From contig NZ_CP021744.1 of assembly GCF_002192455.1 (NCBI RefSeq), forward strand, positions 4,556,001 through 4,620,000: 64,000 nt of DNA, read 5' to 3'. The notes beneath the pieces were generated by a model. The model did not search any database. It was given only the letters and a program-made list of their open reading frames with translations, and had not been told where the DNA came from. Within the stretch, counting starts at the first letter, position 1. Every line of letters begins with the position of its first letter. The DNA comes from Streptomyces albireticuli. Its GTDB lineage: Bacteria > Actinomycetota > Actinomycetes > Streptomycetales > Streptomycetaceae. Made by a program: the position numbers and the translations under genes. Shown in pieces: positions 39,561 to 46,606 of this stretch.

Positions 39561-39655
39561 GCCAGGACGTGAATAGAGCTGGTCCTGCGACCGGGTCGGA
39601 TCCACGATGTGGGGGCACTCCTGCGGAATCCGTCCCACACTCAGGAAGGCTCATT

Positions 39656-39880
39656 GTGACCGATCTGTACGGCCTGCCCCTCGACGGCGTCCGGTTCGCG
39701 AAGGCATGCGGCGGCAACACACATCCGGACGGCGAATCGTGCGTCACTCTCGCCCGTATCGGAGCCGGCGTCTACGCGTTCGGTGACAGCAAGCGGCCCG
39801 GCGCGGAGCCGCTGAGGTTCACTCTCGCGGAACTGGACGCGGCCGGTATCGATCCGGCCCGTTTCGGGCTCTCGGTCTGA
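39656..39880 (+). CDS. DUF397 family protein
   Basis: 74 residues from GTG 39656 with AGGAAGG 8 nt upstream. The DUF397 pattern is visible: G-V-R-F-x-K-A-C-G-G-N-x-x-x-D-G-E-S-C-V-x-L-A-R, then FGDSKRPGAEPLRFTLAEL. DUF397 proteins are small partners (often antagonists) of XRE/DUF5753 regulators in Streptomyces development loci. Placement right after such a regulator supports this role. Confidence 0.85.
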   Translation: MTDLYGLPLDGVRFAKACGGNTHPDGESCVTLARIGAGVYAFGDSKRPGAEPLRFTLAELDAAGIDPARFGLSV

Positions 39881-39891
39881 CCCTTCGATAC

Positions 39892-39930
39892 GCGGCCCCC
39901 GCCTTCCCGCTCCGGGAGTGCGGGGGCCGC
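39892..39930 (+). terminator. Hairpin terminator
   Basis: 11-bp perfect outer stem (39892-39902 and 39920-39930) with further pairing inside (CCCG/CGGG), 12 nt after the DUF397 stop. Confidence 0.75.
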
Positions 39931-39961
39931 CTCCATCAGCGCTCCGGGAGGGGCTGCGGCT

Positions 39962-40429
39962 GTGCATTTCCACGGTTATCTCTGGGTGGGCGACAAAGCC
40001 GAGTTCGACAGGGAGAGTCTGCGGCGACCGCCTTGCCGGACGCCTCCGACGGACACCAGTCCGCCGGATGTGCGGGAGCGGTACCGACAGGCCACGGCGG
40101 AGTGGCGGGTGACCGGTCTGCCCCCGCTGGAGACGGCGTACTGGCTGGCGAAGCCCGCCGCACTGATCCAGGGCACGTGGGACGAGCCCAAGGAAGCCGC
40201 GGACTGGCTCGGGGAGCGGCTCGCGGAGTATGCGCCACGCTTCGGCTCGGCGGCGGATCGTGACACCGCCCGGCTCGCGGGGAGGACCGCTCATGCGGCC
40301 GCGACCCTCGCGTGGGGCGGGGACATCTCACTCGGCCACTACCTAGGGCGTCCGCTCTTCCTCAGCCTCGCCGTGGTGACCTGTTCGCCCAACCGCGCGC
40401 ATCCTGAACTGGAATGCCCCCTCACCTGA
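39962..40429 (+). CDS. Hypothetical protein
   Basis: 155 residues from GTG 39962 with GGGAGG 10 nt upstream. It begins MHFHGYLWVGDKAEFD; the middle is helical (VRERYRQATAEWRVTGLPPLETAYWLAKPAAL), then a Trp/Glu-rich stretch and LAWGGDISLGHYLGRPLFLSLAVVTC. No signal peptide or known motif. Similar proteins occur near XRE/DUF397 genes in Streptomyces. Function unknown. Confidence 0.65.
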   Translation: MHFHGYLWVGDKAEFDRESLRRPPCRTPPTDTSPPDVRERYRQATAEWRVTGLPPLETAYWLAKPAALIQGTWDEPKEAADWLGERLAEYAPRFGSAADRDTARLAGRTAHAAATLAWGGDISLGHYLGRPLFLSLAVVTCSPNRAHPELECPLT

Positions 40430-40456
40430 GGGCCGATCGGTCGCCACCCACACCCG

Positions 40457-40789
40457 TCACGGCGCCACCCCGTCCGCGATCGCCCGAAGCGCCGCCAAGT
40501 GCCGTTCGTACACGGCTCTTCCCTCGTCCGTAAGGGTGAGCCAGGTCCGGGGACGACGGCCCACGCGGCCCTTCTGCACCGCCACCAGGCCCGCTTCCTC
40601 CAAGGCCGCGACCTGCTTGGAGAGGGTCGAATCGGTGACCTCGACCAGGTCGCGGACGAAGGCGAACTCCGCCTTGTCGACCCGGGACAGGGCCGCCGCC
40701 ACGGAGAAGCGCACCGCGGAGTTGAGCAGGGGCTCCAGGGCGTGGCGAGGGTGCGTGCCACGCTGGTCGTTCCGGGAATCGGTCGTCAT
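40457..40789 (-). CDS. Winged-helix transcriptional regulator
   Basis: 110 residues. A compact winged helix with FVRDLVEVTDSTLSKQVAALEEAGLVAVQKGRVGRRPRTWL followed by LTDEGRAVYERHLAAL, the HTH_34/MarR-like type with a dimerising end helix. Its start overlaps the stop of the upstream membrane-protein gene (ATGA). The two form an operon, so it likely regulates that gene or senses the same signal. Confidence 0.88.
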   Translation of the reverse strand: MTTDSRNDQRGTHPRHALEPLLNSAVRFSVAAALSRVDKAEFAFVRDLVEVTDSTLSKQVAALEEAGLVAVQKGRVGRRPRTWLTLTDEGRAVYERHLAALRAIADGVAP

Positions 40790-41196
40790 GGCCGGTGCCG
40801 CGTCTCAAGCCGGGCGCCCATCAGCGCACAGGCCAGGGCGGCGGCCGCCGCGAACGGCAGGCTGTCCTTGAAGACCGTGGTGCCGAGTGCGACGACGAGG
40901 CCGAACGTGACCGCCCAGGCGCCCACCACCAGGCCGTGCTTGACGCCGAATCCCCGGCGGACGACGCGCTGCCGGGCCGCGTAGACGCTCAGGCCCGTCA
41001 CGAGGAGCGCGTTGGCGGCCGCGTAGACCATCGCCGAGGTGGCCCCGTGCCACAGCAGGGCCATCGGGACGAGCACCAACTGGCTCGCCGCGAACACCCG
41101 CAGGTAACGGGCGTACCAGCCGCTCCCGTCCCGGGCGGCCCGCTCCACGGCCGCCGCGCGGCCCAGCGCCCCCATGGCGTCGGCGACTTCGCTCAT
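40786..41196 (-). CDS. Small membrane protein
   Basis: 136 residues from ATG 41196. Four hydrophobic segments (about 37-55, 58-76, 88-106, 110-128) follow an amphipathic Ala/Arg-rich N-terminus. No catalytic motif. Membrane proteins of this build are commonly paired with a small winged-helix regulator in actinobacteria; the role is unknown. The pair is divergent from the barstar-like gene. Confidence 0.75.
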   Translation of the reverse strand: MSEVADAMGALGRAAAVERAARDGSGWYARYLRVFAASQLVLVPMALLWHGATSAMVYAAANALLVTGLSVYAARQRVVRRGFGVKHGLVVGAWAVTFGLVVALGTTVFKDSLPFAAAAALACALMGARLETRHRP

Positions 41197-41436
41197 GACT
41201 CCCCTCACACCCTGACGATCTTCTCCTTTCCGAGATGGCTACTATTTTCCAATTTGGCAAGTACATACATGGGTCACTCGTTCTCATGACGGTCGTCTAC
41301 GATCCGACCCAGTACACCCACCCAGGAGGACCCCGTACCGAAGCACATCTGGCCACAGTCCGCCGACCGGACCGGCCCCCCGGCGTTCGCCCTGGTCAAC
41401 ACCGACAACGACACGGATTGGGGCGTCTGCGCGGAC

Positions 41437-42504
41437 GTGTCCGGGCTGTTCGTGGACCTGTACCACTGGCCCTACCGGCTCATCGGATGCGATCCCGCCG
41501 GCCCCTTGCGCGAGGCGCTGGCGGGTGGCTCGGCCCGGCTCGGCGACATCTGGGTGGCGCCGCGGCCCGACGAGCTGTGCCCCGAGGGGTCGGAGCGGAT
41601 CGACCCCTGGCCCCTGCGGGACGTGCGGGTCGTCGAACACCGCCCCCACCCCGCGGACGCCTCGTTGTGGGACATCGTCATCGAGGGAGCGGACGACCAC
41701 CTGAAACCGCCCGACGACCCGTACTTCGGGGCGGGGCTGATGCTGCACGACGAGTACGAACCGCTCGGGACGTGCGTGGACTTCGAAGAGATCGACCCAC
41801 CGGACGACGAGCCGGAGCCTCCTCCCCTGCGGCTGATCGGCTGCGCCCCCGGCGCCGCGCTCCAGGAGGCCCTCGCCACCGGCACCCGGAGCGCGCTGCG
41901 GCTCGGAGAGGCACGCCTGGTGGTCCTGGACCGGACCGGCGCCGAGCTGGCCGACCGCTACGTCACCGCCGAGGTGGCCGCGTGGCGCCCGTCGGCACTC
42001 GGCCCCGGGCTGATCGACGTCGACCTCACCAACGCGCTCCGGGATCCGGTCCCGGCGCTCGCCCGGCCCCTCTGGGAGCGCCGGATCGGCGGCTGTCCGA
42101 CGGAGCCCGACACCTGGGCCGGTTACGGGACCTCCGACCGCCAGGCGTGGCTGGACCTCGTACGGGAGAGTGGCTGCCGCGGCCGCGCCACCCCGGACCG
42201 CGCGGCCGGGACCGTCCACCGCATGGACGGGCGGCACATCACGGACGCGCCGGGCCTGTACCTGGCCCTCGGCGAGGCCGTCAACGGGCCCGGCGGGTAC
42301 TTCGGCGGCTGCTTGGCGGCGGTGAGGGACTGCCTGAGGGGAAACTTCGGGGCGACAGCTCCCTTCACCCTCGTCTGGGAGGACTCCGGCGTCGCACGGC
42401 GGAGCCTGGCCCGGATGGTGAGCCCGCAGGGTGAGCGGTACAGCTACTTCGACGAGATGCTGCTCGAACTGGCGGAGGGGCGGGTGGAGGTCATCCTCCG
42501 CTGA
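41437..42504 (+). CDS. Barstar-like protein with internal repeat
   Basis: 355 residues from GTG 41437; the frame is open and coding-like back to 41290 (PKHIWPQSADRTGPP...DWGVCADV) but offers no ATG/GTG/TTG. A strong AGGAGG (41324-41329) precedes a GTA at 41335, so the true N-terminus is uncertain. Two related units begin RLIGCDPAGPLREAL and RLIGCAPGAALQEAL. The C-terminal 90 residues match barstar: DGRHITDAPGLYLALGEAV, GYFGGCLAAVRDCLRGNF, APFTLVWEDSG. Barstars block barnase-type RNases; no RNase toxin gene is adjacent. Confidence 0.75.
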   Translation: MSGLFVDLYHWPYRLIGCDPAGPLREALAGGSARLGDIWVAPRPDELCPEGSERIDPWPLRDVRVVEHRPHPADASLWDIVIEGADDHLKPPDDPYFGAGLMLHDEYEPLGTCVDFEEIDPPDDEPEPPPLRLIGCAPGAALQEALATGTRSALRLGEARLVVLDRTGAELADRYVTAEVAAWRPSALGPGLIDVDLTNALRDPVPALARPLWERRIGGCPTEPDTWAGYGTSDRQAWLDLVRESGCRGRATPDRAAGTVHRMDGRHITDAPGLYLALGEAVNGPGGYFGGCLAAVRDCLRGNFGATAPFTLVWEDSGVARRSLARMVSPQGERYSYFDEMLLELAEGRVEVILR

Positions 42505-42833
42505 CAGCCGCCCGGCCGCGACAGCGGCCGCCGCGCGGCGCACTCCTTCACCGCCCGCGCATCCCCGCCTTCGGCGCAAACAAAGCGTTTGATCGGGCGG
42601 TATCCGGCTTCTTCTGCGGCACCGCGTCGCTTCTTGCTTCAATCGCCTTGCGCACAGCGCCCGTTCCCGGAACCCCGAGGACCGGAGCCGCCACCGCACA
42701 CCGCACCACCGCACACCGCACCACTGCACACCGCACCACCGCGCACCGCACCACCGCGCACCGCACACCCGGCCACCCCCGTCGTGTGGGCCGTACTTAC
42801 GGCATGGGTCCGCCCACACGATCGCCGCCGTCG
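42505..42833. other. Intergenic region with minisatellite
   Basis: 329 nt between convergent genes. It contains the five-copy 15-bp repeat and otherwise unremarkable sequence with somewhat lower GC. No gene recognised; frames through the repeat are artefacts. Confidence 0.6.
42691..42765. repeat. 15-bp tandem repeat, five copies
   Basis: Five consecutive copies of CCACCGCACACCGCA (42691, 42706, 42721, 42736, 42751), two identical and the others differing at one base. A variable-number minisatellite is likely. Confidence 0.9.
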
Positions 42834-43667
42834 TCAGCCGGGCCGGGCAGGTCCCGGTTCGTCGGCGGCGCCGTGCGCACCGAGCCATTCGTCGAGTTCG
42901 GTGCGCACGCGCCGGTCCATGGCCATGGCCACCTCCGCCTCCACGACCGTGTTGGTGAGGGGGCGTAGCCGGCTCAGGGTGTCGGTGATGCGGGCGAGTT
43001 CGGCTGGGGGTACGGGGCGGCCCGCGGCGGCGCGGGTGAGGGCGTCCGCCAGGACGTGGGTGCGGATGAGGGTCGTGAAGGTCTCCGCGAGGGCGTCGGC
43101 GTGGGCGCGGACCTCGCGGCCGGCGGCGAGCACCGCGGCCAGCGGGACGCCGTGGGCCACCAGGGCCGTCGAGGCGTCGAGCAGGCGGCGGCTGATGTGG
43201 ACGAGCTCGTCGCCCTCCAGCCGGAGGTAGCCGATGTCCACGGAGGCCGCGAGGTTCTCCGGGGTGACCTCACCCGGGAAGCGGTCGGCCAGTTCCGCCG
43301 GGGTGAGCCGGACCGCGGTCTCCTCCGACCACGGGACGGTGATCGCCGCGCCCGCCAGGCCGAGGAGCTCCCCGACGTCCCGGCCGCACTCGAACGCCGT
43401 GAGCAGCTCGGCGATGCCGCCCAGCGTGTGGCCGCGCTCCAGGAGCGCCGCGATCGCCCGCAGCCGGGCCAGGTGGCGCCCGCCGTACCAGGCGATGCGG
43501 CCCTCCCGGCGGGGCGGCGGGAGCAGTCTGCGCTCGCGGTAGAAGCGCACCGTGCGGACGGAGACACCGGCCGCCTCGGCCAGCTCCGCGACCCGGTACT
43601 CGCGCCCCTCGGGCACGGCGGCACCGCTCGCCGGCACGGGCCCGGAGGCGTCCTCGTCACTCGCCAC
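42834..43667 (-). CDS. MerR-family transcriptional regulator
   Basis: 277 residues. The MerR winged helix (about 22-90) reads YRVAELAEAAGVSVRTVRFYRERRLLPPPRREGR and WYGGRHLARLRAIAALLERG, followed by a long helical C-terminal domain (about 95-270) with no Cys metal motif, so it is a ligand rather than metal sensor. It is divergent from the monooxygenase/SDR operon (starts 159 nt apart) and most likely controls it. The non-canonical 19-bp MerR operator was not located. Confidence 0.9.
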   Translation of the reverse strand: MASDEDASGPVPASGAAVPEGREYRVAELAEAAGVSVRTVRFYRERRLLPPPRREGRIAWYGGRHLARLRAIAALLERGHTLGGIAELLTAFECGRDVGELLGLAGAAITVPWSEETAVRLTPAELADRFPGEVTPENLAASVDIGYLRLEGDELVHISRRLLDASTALVAHGVPLAAVLAAGREVRAHADALAETFTTLIRTHVLADALTRAAAGRPVPPAELARITDTLSRLRPLTNTVVEAEVAMAMDRRVRTELDEWLGAHGAADEPGPARPG

Positions 43668-43826
43668 GCCCGCAGCCTATGCCTTTACGTCCACGGGGGA
43701 AGCCCCTCCGAACCGTCGGTAACTTCCTTGTCCCCGGCCCCTATCGCTCCTCCGCCCACTGTCCTACGCTCCCACCGTGCCAGCAATCACTGGCACGGTC
43801 GACGCGAGAGACCGGAAGGCGGCGGC

Positions 43827-45356
43827 ATGGCCGAGCACGAGCACGAGCACACACGGGTGGCGGTGATCGGGTCCGGATTCGGCGGCCTCGGAGCGGCCGT
43901 GCGATTGCGCCGCGAGGGCATCACCGACTTCGTCGTCCTGGAGCGGGCCGACTCGATCGGCGGCACCTGGCGGGACAACTCCTACCCCGGCTGCGCCTGC
44001 GACGTCCCCTCCCATCTCTACTCCTTCTCCTTCGCCCCCAACCCCCGCTGGCCCCGCAACTTCTCCGGCCAGCCGCACATCCGCGCCTACCTGGAGCACG
44101 TCGCCGACACCTTCGGCATCCGCCCGCACCTGCGCCTCGGCTGCGAGGTGCGCGGCCTGCGCTGGGACGCCGGGCGGCTGCTCTGGGAGATCGACACCGC
44201 CGCCGGCCCGCGCACCGCCGACGTCGTCGTCTCCGCCTGCGGCCCGCTCTCCGACCCCAGCGTCCCCGACGTGCCCGGCCTGGACACCTTCCCCGGCAAG
44301 GTCTTCCACTCCTCCCGCTGGGACCACTCCTACGACCTGCGCGGCAAGCGGCTCGCCGTCGTCGGCACCGGGGCCTCCGCCATCCAGATCGTCCCGGCCG
44401 TCCAGCCCGAGGTGCGCCGGCTGACGCTCTTCCAGCGCACCCCGCCCTGGGTGCTGCCCCGCGCCGACCGGCGGATCACCGCCGCCGAGCGCTGGCTGCA
44501 CACCCACGTGCCCCCGACCCGCACCCTGCGCCGCGGGTTCCTCTGGGGCGTCCGCGAGGCCCAGGTCAGCGTCTTCACCAAGCGCCCGGAGCGGTTCGGC
44601 CTGGTCGAGAACGTCGCCCGGGCGCATCTGCGCAAGGCCGTCAAGGACCCCGCGCTACGGGCCGCGCTCACCCCCGACTACCGCATCGGCTGCAAGCGGA
44701 TCCTGCTCTCCAACGACTACTACCCGGCCCTCACCCGGCCCAATGTGGACGTCGTGACCTCCGGCCTCGCCGAGGTCCGCGGCTCGACGCTGATCGCCGC
44801 CGACGGCACGGAGACGGAGGCCGACGCCCTCGTCTTCGGCACCGGCTTCCGGGTGACCGACGTGCCGATGGCCGCGCACGTGACCGGCGTCGACGGGGTC
44901 ACCCTCGCCGAGGCGTGGAAGGGCGGCATGGCCACCCTGCGCGGCGCCAGCGTGCCCGGCTTCCCCAACTTCCTGATGGTCCTCGGCCCCAACACCGGCC
45001 TCGGCAACAGCTCGATGATCCTGATGATCGAGTCCCAGCTGAACTACCTGGCCGACTACATGCGGCAGTTGGACACCCTCGGCGGCCGCGCCGCGCTCGA
45101 CGCCCGCCGCTCCGCCATGGGCGTCTGGAACCGCGGCCTCCAGTCGCGGATGCGGCGCACGGTCTGGAGCACCGGCGGCTGCCGGAGCTGGTACCTGGAC
45201 GCGGAGGGCCGCAACACCACCCTCTGGCCGGACACCACCTCCGCGTTCCGCCGCGCCACCCGGCGCGTCGACCTCACCGAGTACCAGCTGCTGCGGGCGC
45301 CCAGGGCCCGCAGCGCCGCACCCGCGCCCTCACCCGTCACGGAGGCAGCGCGATGA
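43827..45356 (+). CDS. Flavin monooxygenase (Baeyer-Villiger type)
   Basis: 509 residues from ATG 43827. FAD site VAVIGSGFGGLGAAVRL, the BVMO fingerprint F-P-G-K-V-F-H-S-S-R-W-D (F-x-G-x3-H-x3-W-D), and the NADPH site LAVVGTGASAIQIVPA. The early motif GGTWRDNSYPGCACDVPSHLYSFSF is typical of this class. It inserts oxygen into ketones or hydroxylates, using NADPH and O2. Coupling (ATGA) to an SDR suggests an alcohol-to-ketone-to-ester route, as in cyclic ketone or steroid breakdown; the substrate is unknown. Confidence 0.92.
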   Translation: MAEHEHEHTRVAVIGSGFGGLGAAVRLRREGITDFVVLERADSIGGTWRDNSYPGCACDVPSHLYSFSFAPNPRWPRNFSGQPHIRAYLEHVADTFGIRPHLRLGCEVRGLRWDAGRLLWEIDTAAGPRTADVVVSACGPLSDPSVPDVPGLDTFPGKVFHSSRWDHSYDLRGKRLAVVGTGASAIQIVPAVQPEVRRLTLFQRTPPWVLPRADRRITAAERWLHTHVPPTRTLRRGFLWGVREAQVSVFTKRPERFGLVENVARAHLRKAVKDPALRAALTPDYRIGCKRILLSNDYYPALTRPNVDVVTSGLAEVRGSTLIAADGTETEADALVFGTGFRVTDVPMAAHVTGVDGVTLAEAWKGGMATLRGASVPGFPNFLMVLGPNTGLGNSSMILMIESQLNYLADYMRQLDTLGGRAALDARRSAMGVWNRGLQSRMRRTVWSTGGCRSWYLDAEGRNTTLWPDTTSAFRRATRRVDLTEYQLLRAPRARSAAPAPSPVTEAAR

Positions 45357-46258
45357 GAGGACGTATCGCCCTGGAAGGCCAGGTCGCCGTGGTGACCGGG
45401 GCCGCCCGCGGGGTCGGGGAACAGCTCGCCCGGAAGCTTTCCGCGCGGGGCGCCAAGGTCGCGCTCGTCGGCCTGGAGCCCGAGGAGCTGCGCCGCGTCG
45501 CCCGCTCGCTGCACGAGGACGCGGCCCACTGGCACGCCGACGTCACCGACCACGAGGCGATGGCCGAGGTCGCCGCCGAGGTCAAGGCCCGCTTCGGCAA
45601 GGTGGACATCGTCGTCGCCAACGCGGGCGTCGCGTCCGGCGGGCCCTTCGCCGACTCCGACCCGGAGACCTGGCGCCGCGTCATCGAGGTCAACCTCATC
45701 GGCAGCGCGGTCACCGGGCGCGCCTTCCTGCCCGTCCTGTCCGAGAGCCGCGGCTATCTGCTCCAGATCGCCTCCCTCGCCGCCCTCGCACCCGCGCCCA
45801 TGATGACCGCGTACTGCGCCTCGAAGTCCGGCGTCGAGGCGTACGCGCACTGCCTGCGCGCCGAGGTCGGCCACAAGGGCGTACGGGTCGGCGTCGGCTA
45901 CCTCACCTGGACCGACACGGACATGGTGCGCGGCGCCGACGAGAACGAGGTGATGCGCGAGCTGCGGCAGCGCCTGCCGTGGCCGCTGAACCGCACCTAT
46001 CCGCTGGGCCCGGCCGTCGACCGGCTGGTCACCGGCATCGAGCGGCGCTCGGCCCACGTCTACGGTCAGGGCTGGCTGCGCGGCATGCAGCCGGTGCGCG
46101 GCCTGCTGCCCGGCCCCCTCGCGCTGGGCGCCCGGCGCGAGATGCGCCGCTTCGGGCCGCTGCTCGAAGGGGCGCGGGCCGGGCTGGTGGGCGCGGGCGG
46201 CGCGGCGGACGAGAAGGCCCGTACGGAGCGTCCGAGGCGCGAGCGTAGCGTTCCGTAA
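45353..46258 (+). CDS. Short-chain dehydrogenase/reductase
   Basis: 301 residues from ATG 45353 overlapping the monooxygenase stop. Cofactor motif VTGAARGVGEQLARKL, NAGVASGG, and catalytic IASLAAL...YCASKSG (Ser, Tyr, Lys). The C-terminal tail (about 240-301) is longer than in classical SDRs and basic. It probably oxidises or reduces the substrate or product of the coupled monooxygenase. Confidence 0.92.
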   Translation: MRGRIALEGQVAVVTGAARGVGEQLARKLSARGAKVALVGLEPEELRRVARSLHEDAAHWHADVTDHEAMAEVAAEVKARFGKVDIVVANAGVASGGPFADSDPETWRRVIEVNLIGSAVTGRAFLPVLSESRGYLLQIASLAALAPAPMMTAYCASKSGVEAYAHCLRAEVGHKGVRVGVGYLTWTDTDMVRGADENEVMRELRQRLPWPLNRTYPLGPAVDRLVTGIERRSAHVYGQGWLRGMQPVRGLLPGPLALGARREMRRFGPLLEGARAGLVGAGGAADEKARTERPRRERSVP

Positions 46259-46348
46259 TCGTCCGATATGCGTGCCGTGGGGGTGCGTGCCACGCTGATC
46301 CGGGGCGCTCATCCGCCCCATCCCCCACCCCGCTAGGAGTGAACCAGC

Positions 46349-46537
46349 ATGGGCATCAAGGACGAGATGCAGGCCAAGGCCCAGCAGGCCAAGGAGAAGC
46401 TACAGGGCAAGCAGGACGAGGCGAAGCAGCGCGGCCAGAGCGAGCAGGAACGGCTCCGCCAGCGCGCCGACGAGGCCCGTCAACAGGGTCAGCGGTCCTT
46501 CGACGACATACAGGACGAGATGGACGACCGCCGGTAG
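46349..46537 (+). CDS. Small charged helical protein (CsbD-like size)
   Basis: 62 residues from ATG 46349 with AGGAG 9 nt upstream. Almost entirely Lys/Glu/Gln/Asp/Arg/Ala in one long amphipathic helix (KDEMQAKAQQAKEKLQGKQD...). It recalls CsbD-like or hydrophilin-type stress proteins, but the diagnostic CsbD pattern is not clear. A very strong terminator follows, so it is monocistronic. Confidence 0.7.
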   Translation: MGIKDEMQAKAQQAKEKLQGKQDEAKQRGQSEQERLRQRADEARQQGQRSFDDIQDEMDDRR

Positions 46538-46545
46538 GACGTAGC

Positions 46546-46602
46546 AGAAGCGAGAAGTAAGGGGCACTCCCTCTGGGGGAGTGCCCCTTACTTCTCGCTT
46601 CT
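46546..46602. terminator. Very long hairpin terminator
   Basis: 26-bp perfect inverted repeat (46546-46571 and 46577-46602, 5-nt loop) between convergent genes, ending 5 nt before the tricorn protease stop. Confidence 0.9.
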
Positions 46603-46606
46603 CGGT

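Noticed and set aside
40457..41196. Winged-helix/membrane pair considered as sigma/anti-sigma
   Set aside because: The small protein has a MarR/HTH_34 pattern, not sigma region 2/4, and the membrane protein lacks an anti-sigma zinc motif.
42548..42766. A minus-strand frame encoding a repeated Arg-Cys-Ala-Val-Val peptide
   Set aside because: It is a by-product of the 15-bp tandem repeat, with no ribosome site or conservation signal.
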